Of a stretch of DNA of 64,000 bases, positions 10,869-20,822 are shown piece by piece. Positions within the stretch are counted from its first letter, which is position 1. Each line of letters starts with the position of its first letter. Made by a program: the position numbers and the translations under genes. The stretch is from Chrysophaeum taylorii (Eukaryota > Sar > Pelagophyceae > Pelagomonadales > Pelagomonadaceae), in NCBI GenBank assembly GCA_029834535.1, contig JAQMWT010000524.1:124001-188000 (forward strand), written 5' to 3'. A model generated the notes under the pieces. The model had not been told where the DNA came from. It was given only the letters and a program-made list of their open reading frames with translations, and made no database searches.

Positions 10869-11770
10869 GTGCCTTAATATCAATGCATGTCCGCCATCGT
10901 CGCATAGCGAGAAAAGCTAAAGCATCATCTTGTCGAATGTTCGGCCGACTGTCATTGACCAATTGATCGTTGAGCTGACGTAAGTCAACTGCACCACGGA
11001 ACGCGTTTGACGTTCCAATCTCAGCTCCTTTCTTCGGAAGCATCAACACAGGAAAGCCCCAAGGTGAGTTGGCCGGACGAATGACCCCATCCCGGCACCA
11101 CTCGCTGATCTGCTTGCGGAGACAATCGAGCTTCGCAGGCGTCAATCGGTAGGGCGTCATCTTAATCGGTCGCGGATTCGCGTCTTTGAATCGTAGAGAC
11201 ACAGGAGGTGATTCCACGGGTCTCATAATCGGGTCGAAAAAGGCCCAAGAATATTGCACACAGTGACGGAGCATCAGTTTCGCCTCGTCATCTAAGTGCG
11301 GATTGTCAGGAATTCCTAACTCCTGAACAACCTTGTCAACTTCTTCCTTTGTAGCAATTTTCACTTTCATTGCTTCGTTGTCCTTGACATGCTCAGGAGT
11401 TTGAGGCAGCGGTGCACCCTCAGCATCGCGCGGCGCATCTTTCCATGGCACATCAAACTTCTTCTCATATTTTAGTCTCACTTCCGGGTGGCTTTTGTTG
11501 ATCCTCTCGCCTTTGACACGAACGCTCGGCTCGCTCTTAATCTTCGGTTCCCGATCTCGCTCAGGATCTGGCGGAACATCCAAATTTGGTTGTCGGGGGG
11601 GGGCAGCAGAAGAAGCATGAGACGTCCCCGGCTCATCTGTTGCAGGCGGAATCAACGGTACCTCTGGAGGTTTCCATTTGGTGCGATCTTGGAGATCATC
11701 AGTCGATACCCATCTTACGACACGTGTGCGCGTGTTTAACAGCGGAACTTGTACGTGACGAAGGGTGGTT
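10869..11770 (-). pseudogene. Gypsy reverse transcriptase, N-terminal part only
   Basis: From the first Met at 11655 the frame encodes an acidic/basic linker followed at residues about 165-262 by Gypsy RT motifs: TPYRLTPAKLDCLRKQI, VIRPANSPWGFPVLMLPKK, an AVDLRQLND stretch, then WRTCIDIKA. The frame is also open for more than 30 codons upstream of that Met (to about 11770), so the Met is not necessarily the protein start. After IKA, at about 10868, the sequence continues in frame into non-Gypsy sequence assigned to the nested Copia element. The catalytic YxDD and everything after it are absent. Confidence 0.85.
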
Positions 11771-11778
11771 TCATCAAT

Positions 11779-12243
11779 TTACAAATAATAATCAAACGGT
11801 CGGTCTGCAGGACTCAACGCCGACGGCAAAGCTTCGCCGCTCAGGTGAAAATCCTTGGTCACAGAGTTGTGCAGATCGAGTACTAATAAGGTCATCGTGT
11901 CTGGTGGCACGACGGACGCCAAGTGTTTCAACGAGGTCGTCCTGGAGAAGCCGGCCCAATCAAAACCAAAGGGCATTGTCAGCAACTCCGAAGTCATTTT
12001 CAGATTCAAAGATCTGTAATCGGAACGGTGCGGTCCTACACGAAGCGGGACACGCGTAACGGTGTAAGCTGCGTCTGTCGCGGCTCGCGATGATCCTAAA
12101 TTGTTCATCTGAAGTAAATGTCGTTCGTCGGCGTAGCCAAGCGCGGCGGCGAACTCCTGCTGCATATTCTTGCAAGTCTTTGGAACTGCGCGCAAATGGA
12201 GTGGATGGCTGGAAACCAACAATCGCACGCGACAGCTCATCAA
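11779..12243 (-). pseudogene. continuation of the methyltransferase after a frameshift
   Basis: This frame contains a protein-like stretch (CKNMQQEFAAALGYADERHL, then NNLGSSR). Its spacing after the PPC motif suits the region between motif IV and motif VIII of a cytosine-5 methyltransferase. An overlapping minus-strand frame carries SRDRRSLHRY at nearly the same position, which resembles motif VIII better, so at least one more indel probably lies near 12085. No catalytic ENV motif was recognised. The element's methyltransferase is therefore probably broken in this copy. Confidence 0.45.
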
Positions 12244-12273
12244 ACTGGGCGTTATGTCGTAAAATTTGACAAC

Positions 12274-13146
12274 TTACACGTAAGGGTGCAAACGTGCAAC
12301 GTAAGAAATAATCGAGGCCTCCTGCTCTATCAACCACTTGAAGAAACCAGCCATCTTGCATAATTTCATCGTCCAGTGGGTAGCGGTGACTCCCTTCCCA
12401 ACATCTCTGGAAGTCAAGTTGCACAGAGCGGAGTGTACGCAGGGTGGCGACGCGATACACATCGATGACGACCATTCCGCGTATGGTAAATAAGATTCAA
12501 TCAACCGTAAGGTTGTAGCATAGCGACCAAACAGTGTGTGCTGCACCACAGGAATATTCGGAAAATTCTCATGGTGGATCTGGTTGGCGGTGTCCGACGC
12601 ATCGAGTGCTAGCACGACTCGAAACGACGTCCCACGCGTTTCGTTGGCTCGTTGGAGACCTAAAGTACGGCCCCCGGCTCCACTGAACAGCATCACCACC
12701 TTGCGATAAGTGATTGGAAGCAATTGAACCTTTTCGTATCGGCGGCGGATCTCCGCTTCGGTGATCTCGCGGCACTTCTTTTCATCTTCTTCCGACCTTC
12801 GAGCAAACTCGTCGTCGCCTTCGGGTCGTTTGAGGGAGGACTTGTCCGCCATAGCGGTCGTAGCGTCCTTCTGCGCCGTGCTCAACAACATCGGCGGGGG
12901 AGACGCGTCGCAATGCGTCAAATGACTAGCGACGGAAACGGTGAAAGAAAGGTTCCCCTTGTCGTATCCTTCTTCACATTCTTTCGTAAATTCGTTGATC
13001 GTAGAGACGTTCAACTCATCTTCGTACCTAACGATATCGCCAATCGCAAGGACTTCGCCTTGAGTGACGACCGTCGGCACTTCTTCCGCGGCAGTAACCG
13101 CAACCCGAGCAGCGGATCGGTCGTGCTCTTCGCAAGAAGAACACAT
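12274..13146 (-). CDS. cytosine-5 DNA methyltransferase domain inside the Gypsy element
   Basis: The 290-residue frame has a variable acidic N-terminal half, then two diagnostic motifs of the C5 methyltransferase family. The S-adenosylmethionine-binding motif I is LFSGAGGRTLGL at residues 153-164, with an acidic residue in ALDAS at 182. The catalytic motif IV is ASPPCVHSA at residues 232-240, with the nucleophile Cys at 236. The frame ends before motifs VI-X, which appear to continue in other frames at 12243-11779. It lies between the protease and the reverse transcriptase on the same strand, so it is part of the element's polyprotein and not a host gene. Members of this family methylate cytosine in DNA. 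Acquisition of such domains by retrotransposons is known from some eukaryotes, including dinoflagellates and charophytes. Confidence 0.8.
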   Translation of the reverse strand: MCSSCEEHDRSAARVAVTAAEEVPTVVTQGEVLAIGDIVRYEDELNVSTINEFTKECEEGYDKGNLSFTVSVASHLTHCDASPPPMLLSTAQKDATTAMADKSSLKRPEGDDEFARRSEEDEKKCREITEAEIRRRYEKVQLLPITYRKVVMLFSGAGGRTLGLQRANETRGTSFRVVLALDASDTANQIHHENFPNIPVVQHTLFGRYATTLRLIESYLPYAEWSSSMCIASPPCVHSALCNLTSRDVGKGVTATHWTMKLCKMAGFFKWLIEQEASIISYVARLHPYV

Positions 13147-13199
13147 TCCTTCGACAACACCTACTGCTCGTTTTCAGCAAACGTAGCGACGAAAACCTG

Positions 13200-14503
13200 T
13201 CACATTTCCATGTGTTTCGACAAAGTAACCGGTAGATTGCAAGTTCGACCGGGCTCGATTTGAAGCGTGCGCGCAGCGTAAGCCACTACTCCTCGCGTGT
13301 CTTCTCCCGGAGCTGGGGAGAATTTGGTCGTAGCATGTCCCCGCGTCGCCAAGGCTACCGTTCGTTCCGGCGGCGGGCTTCGGAGATCTTTAATCGTGCT
13401 CAAGCGAGCGTAAACTCGAGTCTTGACTAGGTCAAGAGTCTTCCGAAATGCATCGTGTTGATGATTGTAAATCGGTACGGTTGTCGGGTCTCGATCGTAA
13501 ATAGATCGAAAGGTCACGATGGGTGCATCGACTCGTTCATCTTCGACTTTAATCATCTTGCGCCCGTAGACGACTTGGGTTCGATAAAAACAGATTCGAT
13601 CGTGGGGGTAGTCCACGACGGCTCCTAAAACTCGTATATCGCGCCCTCCAAACAGGAACAGATAGTTCGTATCGGCCACAATAGCGACGATGGGGGCGGC
13701 GATGTTGTCGGCGAGGGCGACCCGAACCGCGATCCAACGAAAGATCGTCGTCGTGTTCAACCCTGATCCGTACAGCCTGCTCTTAATCGGAAGTTCGCCT
13801 TCATCGAAAATCAACTTATCTTTGGCCAACTTTCTGACCATTCTCGCCAAATATAAGAAACACCCGCCATTCCATCGACACCGATGGTCGTCGAGAATTT
13901 CGGTCCGTCACGATTCCTGTAGATGTGACAGGCCATAAACGTAAGAGTACCCGTATCTAAACAACGGAGGGTAACCAAATCATCTTCGATCGTCTTGCCA
14001 TCTCGCGGCGTCAACGAAGTGTGAGCACATCGGGCTCTGACTCGCTCATCTCCGGGGTTGGGCATCGATACCGCGGCTTGAGCTCTCGTCTCATCTGTTG
14101 TTGGCGTCATCGACGTAGCGCTCGCGGCAGCCTCTTTATCTGGCGGCTTCCGCTCTTCCTCCAAGACAATCTCGGAGGGAATCAGTGCTGGTAGGGGATC
14201 CCGATCTTTGCTATTCTCGGAAGCGAAGGATCTCTCCCATAACTCATTCATTTCGTCTTTCCAGAATGCATCCGTAGATTCATTCGTCGTTGGTTGATCA
14301 TCACCACCATCGGCGATCGGTTCCGTGTCGGCTGCAACTTCGAGTCCGTAGCTGAGCGGTTGTTCTGGTGGCTTCTTTAGCAAGAAGGTCCGAGTTCTCG
14401 TCCACCAAGCCTGCAGGTTCCACGTCGGCTCGTCTTCGTCCCAATTCAGAACGCTGCTAATCTTCTTCTTCAATCTATCCTTTTCTTCCGGCGGCGTGTC
14501 CAT
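13200..14503 (-). pseudogene. retroelement aspartic protease region, split over two frames
   Basis: The frame 14503-13811 ends with a CLDTGTLTF motif, carrying the DTG active site of a retropepsin (about 14000-13950). The frame 13850-13200 continues with hydrophobic strands and a 'GRDIRVLGAVVDYPHDRICFY' segment that matches the C-terminal part of retropepsins (ILGxDfL...vdY...). A frameshift between 13850 and 13811 separates the halves. The first frame also contains the acidic C-terminal part of the gag region. Order (gag, protease, methyltransferase, RT) supports one ancestral polyprotein. Confidence 0.65.
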
Positions 14504-16367
14504 GGCTCGATCCGTCGTGACCGAAACCGTTTCGGGGGGGGTCCGCAGGAAAAGATGGCGTCGTCCTCGACGTCAACTCTATCGTAAGATCGTCGTCTGC
14601 TTCACTCGCGATGGTCATCGTCTCGTCCGTCGAATGATCATCCGAGCTATCACTGCAGAAATCCATGTCTGGCTCACAGACAGTTCGGTCGCCAAAGGTC
14701 GTCCCTGGAGGGTCCAAAGATAAGCCGACAGCGTCGAGGACTTCCTCGTCAAAAACAAACGGTGCGTCGTCCGTGGACGGCTTGTCACGTAGCGTTATCG
14801 CGGACACTGGCTCACAAGGTGTAGCTTCTTCATCTTCCGAATCTGAATCGCCTTCCCAGTATCGTGGAGCTTCGAGGTCATCGCTCGAATCTTCGAGTTC
14901 ATCGCTCGACATCTCTTCACGAATTTGTACCAAAGACCGACGATCGGTCAGCACATCGTTGGGTGGCTCGTCCATCGACGGGCGAGCGAGATCGTCGAAT
15001 GCGGCCGCGGCAAGAGCGTCGGCTGCATCGTCGGGGCGGGTGTCCGTGTTCGGGTACACCATCACTCCTAATGGTAACTGCTGGCCGCAAGGGGTCGTAA
15101 ACGCGAGCGTAGCGCTCAAAAAGCCCAAATTATATTGGTGTCGGCCTCCGTCGTATTCGTCGATGCGCGATCGGCGTCGTCTGTGCCGGCGCGAACTTCG
15201 ACTGGGGATCTTGCTATCTTTGTCTCTCTCTGGCGTCAGTTCAGCAGGTCCTATTACCTCTGGATCGTCCCTGTAGGCAACTGGTGCTCCCAAGCCTATC
15301 CGAACTGTCTCAATCATCTCGTCTATCGAAACATCGACGCATGCGTCGTCTTCTTGCCAAAACTCCGACCAAACGTAAATTAACTCTCCGTTGGCGAATA
15401 AATCCTTGCCTCGGGGTCGGAATCGCACTTCTTTCCGCTCTGGCGGTTTCTTCCTCAGGAAACAGTGAGCTCGTATCCATACCGTCGGCACGCTCATCTT
15501 CCTCGTATCCATGCTGATCGTCCCATCCAAATTCGATTCCGGGCGGCAGCTATACTCATCCCTCATGGTATGTTCGGGATCTTTCTTTATCACATAGCCA
15601 TCATCATGTGCAGGCTGAAAATCTTTGAACTCTTCGTTCGTGAGTAATACGCCAGGGCTTTCACTGAGCTCCAAAGGCAGTTCATGCGCTATAAGATTCT
15701 TCACCTCTTCCGCATTCGTATTCATTTTCTCGGCCGTTTCACTCGGCCTATCATCCACTCCATCGCTTAGAATATCGGCAATCGCCTCGTCACTAAAAAT
15801 GTCGGCACACGAAACGTCTGCCATCGTGAATAAAACATCTGCACAAACGTCTGCAAAAACATCGGTAATCGGTTCGTCGGGGGGGGCTGCAAAAGAAGAA
15901 GGCGTCGTCCCCGACGTCATATAGAGAAAGAAATGGCCACCAAAGGGCACGTGACGTTCGATGGGCGTGTAAACAGGTGCTCGCTTATCACTCGAGATAA
16001 TCCTCTGCGACGCATCGTCGATCGATCGTGGAGACGAAGTGTCATCCACTTGAATGTCCGGAGGTAGACTCATAGCATCGAGCGTAGCAGCGGCGGGTCC
16101 ATTCCTTTGGGCGTCATCGGCTGAACGGGGCTCGTAAATCGGATTCACACATAACTCCGGCGCGTCGTCAAAACCAAGGGCTGTGTTAGCTGACGACAAA
16201 TCATATCGTGCCACCAACGGTGACACTGGGTCAGAAGCGGTTGTTGGCTTCGGCCCGTAGTTTAACGACGTTTCGGTCAGATTCTCCGATCCTGTGGGGA
16301 TTTTGGTTTGGGTGAGCTCCTTCCACTTGGATTGCTCTTGCTCGTAGTTTAACGACGTTTCGGTCAA
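14475..16367 (-). CDS. gag-like ORF of the Gypsy element
   Basis: This 630-residue frame starts about 50 bp after the 5' LTR on the minus strand. It is acidic, rich in Asp, Ser and Thr, with repeated 'DDAxxxL' and 'SSDD' stretches, and the N-terminus carries a duplicated TETSLNY motif encoded by a 23-bp direct repeat (about 16258 and 16345). No CCHC zinc knuckle was seen. Position immediately after the leader is the main argument for gag. It overlaps the next frame by 29 bp, which could be a programmed or accidental frameshift. Confidence 0.6.
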   Translation of the reverse strand: MTETSLNYEQEQSKWKELTQTKIPTGSENLTETSLNYGPKPTTASDPVSPLVARYDLSSANTALGFDDAPELCVNPIYEPRSADDAQRNGPAAATLDAMSLPPDIQVDDTSSPRSIDDASQRIISSDKRAPVYTPIERHVPFGGHFFLYMTSGTTPSSFAAPPDEPITDVFADVCADVLFTMADVSCADIFSDEAIADILSDGVDDRPSETAEKMNTNAEEVKNLIAHELPLELSESPGVLLTNEEFKDFQPAHDDGYVIKKDPEHTMRDEYSCRPESNLDGTISMDTRKMSVPTVWIRAHCFLRKKPPERKEVRFRPRGKDLFANGELIYVWSEFWQEDDACVDVSIDEMIETVRIGLGAPVAYRDDPEVIGPAELTPERDKDSKIPSRSSRRHRRRRSRIDEYDGGRHQYNLGFLSATLAFTTPCGQQLPLGVMVYPNTDTRPDDAADALAAAAFDDLARPSMDEPPNDVLTDRRSLVQIREEMSSDELEDSSDDLEAPRYWEGDSDSEDEEATPCEPVSAITLRDKPSTDDAPFVFDEEVLDAVGLSLDPPGTTFGDRTVCEPDMDFCSDSSDDHSTDETMTIASEADDDLTIELTSRTTPSFPADPPRNGFGHDGSSHGHAAGRKG

Positions 16368-16403
16368 GTGTCACCCTGATTTCTGTGTTTCGATAATATC
16401 TTA
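16368..16403. repeat. leader segment inverted relative to an LTR segment
   Basis: These 36 bases are the reverse complement of 16593-16628 inside the 5' LTR (35/36) and of 5022-5057 in the 3' LTR (36/36). They follow the putative primer-binding site in the leader. A transcript covering both would be able to form a 36-bp stem with a spacer of about 190 nt. Confidence 0.8.
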
Positions 16404-16417
16404 TATCCCCCACCACC

Positions 16418-16752
16418 TGTGGCGTAAGGAAAATTTAGGCCTACCTCGCGTGCCTTCGAATCCTGGCTCGCCGCTCGCGTCCGTGCCCTTGATGGAATCA
16501 CTGGACGAGGATGGCCGTTCTCCCGCCACACAACCACAAACCACTTCCGTGCCTGGTCCTCACAACTTGAGGATCGGCTGTTGCTTTATGATTAAGATAT
16601 TATCGAAACACAGAAATCAGGGTGGCACATGTCACGGAAAAGGAAGATGATGTCATAAAGAAAACTGACATCATCATGATGGAGTAGGGTGCCCCTGATA
16701 AGGGGGTCCCTAGAAGAGGGGTAAGCCTTAGGAGGCGGGAATTGCCGCCACA
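16418..16752 (-). repeat. 5' LTR of the Gypsy element
   Basis: This 335 bp LTR starts TGTGGCG and ends CGCCACA on the plus strand. Immediately inside it on the minus strand, 'TGGTGGGGGATATAAG' could pair with the 3' CCA end of a tRNA whose acceptor ends in ...CCCCCACCA. It is paired with the copy at 4847-5183. Confidence 0.85.
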
Positions 16753-16990
16753 GCCCCCCTAGGACGACGGGCACCGCAGCACCTGAGTGGCTCTACAATG
16801 TAGGCTACGATTTGGCTGGGAAATTGGGTTTCGAGGGGGTTCTTCAGCGACGCTGAATGGGTCGCAAGGAATGTGGCGGCCTCATGGTAGAATGTGGCGT
16901 CTCCGAGGTCCATGATGTAGTCGCGGAGGTTCTCCTCTGGAGCTGGGCTCTCATCCTCCTCCTCATCGAGGGCGGGCTCGTCGACGGAGT
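16728..16990 (-). pseudogene. short acidic coding remnant outside the 5' LTR
   Basis: A minus-strand frame with an acidic segment (DEPALDEEEDESPAPEE) followed by a hydrophobic, regular segment (FYHEAATFLATHSASL) reads into the LTR edge. An overlapping frame upstream (17071 onward) has a run of Asp and may be the same protein before a frameshift. Nothing identifies it. It could belong to a neighbouring copy of the same element family. Confidence 0.35.
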
Positions 16991-17328
16991 CTGGCTCGTT
17001 GACCTCGCCATGTTCGCGGGGGGCGGTTCGTTGTCGTCATCATCGTCGTCTTGAGGACAGGGCGCGTACAATATCCCGGCAAGTTTTACGGCTCGGAGTC
17101 GCGCGTATGGCTAAGCCACTGTGATTTTCCTGCAGCCGCGCCTCCTCTTGTCCGATTCTTTTAACGCCTATGCCCGCGAAGAGCGCGAGGCTAGCAGAGG
17201 CGCTCCCTTCCGGCCGAGTCGCCGGCACCCAGTCCGTGGCCGTCCGTGATTCTATAGCTCTGCTGACCACCTGGGCGCTCGGCAAGCATTCGAGGCCTCT
17301 TCTAGAGTGCGTTCGCGGTGATCAGACA

Positions 17329-17470
17329 CCCCCCTAGCACGAAACTTTCGTGCTGGGAGGTCGCAGACTCCCCCCCGGGCACAAAACTTTAGCGCTAGGG
17401 GGTGGCGCCCCCGCCCAGCAAAACGCTGTTCTCGCGCGCCCCCCCCCTCGGATGCGGCTGTCGCCAAGCC
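17329..17470 (-). repeat. right arm of flanking GC-rich inverted repeat with hairpins
   Basis: The 21 bp at 17450-17470 are the exact inverse of 4705-4725. Inward lie two hairpins. The first is at 17329-17360, where AGCACGAAA pairs with TTTCGTGCT inside C/G-rich arms. The second is at 17370-17403 and is less perfect. Both resemble the left-arm hairpin at 4766-4797, so the arms share a modular C-run / AGCACGAAA / G-run structure. Confidence 0.55.
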
Positions 17471-17812
17471 TGGTAGTGCAAGAGATGACTAGCGCTTTTT
17501 TGTAGCCGTGGTGTGCGTGCGTGCCATCGCGACACCGCGTATGCTGATGCAGCAAGGAAATCTTCGTATGACCAGTATACTGCTGCCGTGCTATTTTAGA
17601 TTGTTCCTACGGTACGAGTTGTTGATAAACAACATTCTGACAACGACCTGGTACTCCCTCGCTCAACATCGTAACAACTGGCGAAAAAAATCAACTCGCC
17701 CCCAATTCCCCTTCCTACCCCCCCCCGTCTCATCGCCCAGTGACTCTGATCCCACCGGCCACGGGGGTGGAAGTAGCCTACGCCCCATGCTTTGGGCTGG
17801 CCTCTAGTTTGT

Positions 17813-18620
17813 TGTTAATGATATGGCGCGGCGTACTAGGTGTAGTACGCCGGCTGCTGGTTGTTGTACACGGGCGCTTTCTGTTGGTGGTGGTTGTTGT
17901 GCGGCTGTGGCATCTGCCGCAGCTGGTGCTACGCCATGTGCTGTTGATGATATGGCGGCGGCGGTCGTGGCGGTTGCTGCCTTTGCTGCAGTTGGTGGCG
18001 TTGCAGCTGCAAAAGCTAGAGTGGCTGCGCAGATGGCGACAGAATCTGTTCTTAGTGGTCTAGCGACGGTAGTGGCTGTGGTCGTAATTACTGTTGCTGA
18101 AGTTGCTGCAGCTGTCGGTCTTGATCCTGCAGTTGCTCTAGCAGCGGCTGCTGCTGGATTTGTTGCTTGAAGGTCTATTGCGTTTCTAGTGGTTGCCGCG
18201 AGTAACATGGCAGCGCCGGACGATGCATCTTCTGCAGACAATAGTGGACTGCTGCTGGTAGGCAACAGCGATAGCCATGGCGCCAGTTGTTGTTGCTCTT
18301 GCTGCTACTGTGGATATGGCAGCTGTGGCTGTAATGAGGCTCGGACTAACGCTGGTAGGGCAACGGCTGCTGTCGCGGCGGCAGTTGTTGCTGCTATTCT
18401 TGCTCTTGCTGCTGCTGCGCCAGACATGGGAGCTGCTGCTGGCAACAAGGTGTGGAATAGCGCTGGCAGGACAATGGCCGCCGTGGAATTTGTTGTTGCT
18501 TTTTCATAGCTCGTGCTGGCACAGATGCTGCTGCTGCTGCAGATGCTGTTGCTGCAGCATCGGAAGAGCATGCTCCTGCTGCTGGTGGAGGGTATTATCA
18601 ATGTGCAGGTGATAAATCAG
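17813..18620 (-). pseudogene. decayed Gln-rich ORF
   Basis: On the minus strand one phase reads as a Gln/Pro/His-rich protein (for example FKQQIQQQPLLEQLQDQDRQ) across about 370 bp, interrupted by TAG or TAA codons but no TGA. The last readable part is Tyr/Asn-rich (APVYNNQQPAYYT). A further CAG/CAA-rich frame at 18504-18600 ends in QQQQHLCQHEL. The Ala- and Leu-rich frames on both strands are the other phases of the same CAG repeats. It may be a disordered domain of a host or gag-like protein. Confidence 0.45.
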
Positions 18621-20820
18621 GCAACAGCATATGGTGATGCTGACGCAGAGGACTGGGCAGCCGGATGACAAAGCGTTGATTCGAACGAGGAGAGTATGAT
18701 GCCAACGACGAGCTGGACTCGGATGACGAACTGGTCGATGATCAACGCAGCGAGCTGAATTCGGGTGACGAACCGTAATCGTACGACTAGCTGCTTTTCG
18801 ATATCGAGAAGAAGGCGTCGGCATGTAACGTACGACAGTGAGGGTTGTGCTGGCGGCAGATGAAGACGATACTATGGCCGAATCATGCGAGCTGCAATAC
18901 TGCATCGAACAACGCCGAGTTCAGCGGAACCTCGAGCATCCCACTCGAGGCATTAATGTACGGAAATCGTCGTTTGGCGCTTTATTGGGAATGACACTCG
19001 AACGAAGCTTGATACATCAATACCCGATTTCAACACACAAAAAGCCGGAAAGAAAAAAAAGATAACAGACGCGACGCGCGCTCTGCCAGAGCACATGGAA
19101 GCGAGATTCCAGCGAAGAGCGCTCTCAAACAGGTGTATCTGATGAAAGCGACGTTTCACGAGCGCTCTTCAATGATTGCGAGAAGAAGAACTGAAGATAA
19201 GGTTATGGCCATCGAAAGCTTAGCTTGTTGTGCTCCGCGAGAGCAGGCCTTAGCAATGACAAGAAGATTTAAGAGATATGACTTAACCTAGTTGAGCTAG
19301 CGACATGATTCGTAAAACATCGCAGGCTCCGAACAACTTACGGTCCTCTTTGCGGACAACTCCCGTTAGCTAAATCGATGATGCCATCTACACCGTCTTT
19401 GGCGCCATGTGTTCTCTTGATTTCGACGGCTGCCAAAACAAACTTGCCTCGCCGACATCCTCGTCGACTGCTGCTAAATACATAGTACCAGCTGCAAGAG
19501 CAAAGTCGAAGTCGGCTCCCTCTCTTCCCGTCGTCTTAGAAGCGCACCTGGCGCACACTCTAAGTCGCACGTCCCATGCTTGATGATGCGCCCCTCCGCG
19601 TTAAGTAAGTTGCTCCTACGCCCTGTCGTCGATGAAGGACGCGAACAACATGCATGCCTCCGCGCGTGTCACCGCCTCCACAAGGCGCTCGAGCCCGAGT
19701 CTGAGCCCTTCTCCCAGTCTTCGCCGAATATGCGCTTCGTAAGTTTTCTTCGCGTGTTGGCTCTATTTTAGCTCGCCGCAGAGTTTGAGAAAACTGCGCC
19801 GAGTTCACACAGATAGACGTTCTGGTTGGAGGACCCGAGACGAAATGCACAAGCAACCAGAGATAAGGCCGCCCGCACGGCAACATTTCGGCGACGCTTT
19901 CGAGCGCCATCTAGGCATATACCGCTTTATGCTCATAGCTAGATCTTAGCGACCACGGAAGCACTTTGAACCAGGCTTGGACACGACGACACCTCCTTTG
20001 AGAAACGCGACGCCACACCACCCGCGCGTGATCGAGGTGCGGTCCGACGGTAAAGATCCCAAGATCCGCATGGTGTTAACATTCAAGAACTTCTAGGGCA
20101 TATTCGCCTTCCGGTGTGAGACTCTTTACGACCCCACCCGAGACCCCAAAGTGGCAGCCGCGTCCTTCAGCTGTTGCCTTGCGTTGTAAAAGAGAGCATT
20201 ATAAAAATCCGCGAGGGACGACTGGCGATGAGGCGTGGCTCGTGGTCAACGGCTTCTTGCAGAACGCAGAGAAGTGGCAAGTTGCTTGCATCTCTCTGAA
20301 ACGCAAGCTTTATTGGTCGCTCCAACGACAAGCAGCTTGCGGAGAAAAACTGCCTCGCAAACCTCGAGAGCGACTCTCAACGAGTGCAAAGAGGAGACAC
20401 GCTACCGAGAAAATAACGAACCCGTTTTCCCGCATGATCGTCTACCAGACTGTGCATCGCCGTCACATCTTGCCCCCCAGCATCGAACTTCCACTACCGC
20501 CGGGTACCATGCTCAAACCAAAAGGCAGAGGAGCGCACCGTGCATCTCAAGTCTCGGAACATACGACGGCGGCGGCTTAGTTTGACGATCGATCGACTAT
20601 GCATTTGACTTCATGCGCGTGCCTTTTTATCATCTTGAAGTATGAAGACGCTTGCAACTCGAAGAAGATCAGAATCACCCTCGAGGAGCAGACAATTCGA
20701 TGACGCTGCCGATAACAAGAATGTTCATGCTAAGGGCGATGGTCGACAGAGACAATAAAATTTCGATTTCGATCATATAGGTGCGAACACTCCTTGCCGG
20801 AGGCAGATGGGTACTCTCAC
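18621..20820. other. no recognisable gene
   Basis: Open frames reach 154 codons at most and occur on both strands with Arg/Ser-rich composition. I see no domain, motif, terminal repeat or RNA gene. The region is probably old intergenic or transposon-derived sequence. Confidence 0.5.
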
Positions 20821-20822
20821 AT

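Larger units (their letters stand above)
4847..16752 (-). mobile_element. Gypsy-type LTR retroelement with methyltransferase, carrying a nested Copia element
   Basis: Two directly repeated LTRs (4847-5183 and 16418-16752) bound the unit. On the minus strand the order is 5' LTR, a possible primer-binding site beginning TGGTGGGGG at about 16414, a gag-like ORF (16367-14475), an aspartic protease with DTG (14.5-13.2 kb), a cytosine-5 methyltransferase domain (13146-12274), and a Gypsy reverse transcriptase start (11655-10870). From about 10868 the sequence becomes Copia-type pol down to 5972. The Gypsy YxDD motif, RNase H and integrase are not found anywhere, so the 3' half of the Gypsy is missing. 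Several internal frameshifts show this copy is no longer autonomous. The LTR flanks (GGTTC left, GCCCC right) do not form a target-site duplication. Confidence 0.8.

Noticed and set aside
17823-18170. Ala/Val-rich plus-strand ORF resembling a membrane protein
   Set aside because: It is another phase of the GCTGCT/GTTGTT repeats; the Gln-rich minus phase has more natural composition and longer context.
17813-18200. Possible ciliate-type code (TAA/TAG read as Gln)
   Set aside because: Intact host genes in the window end normally at TAA and TAG, so the standard code applies; decay is simpler.
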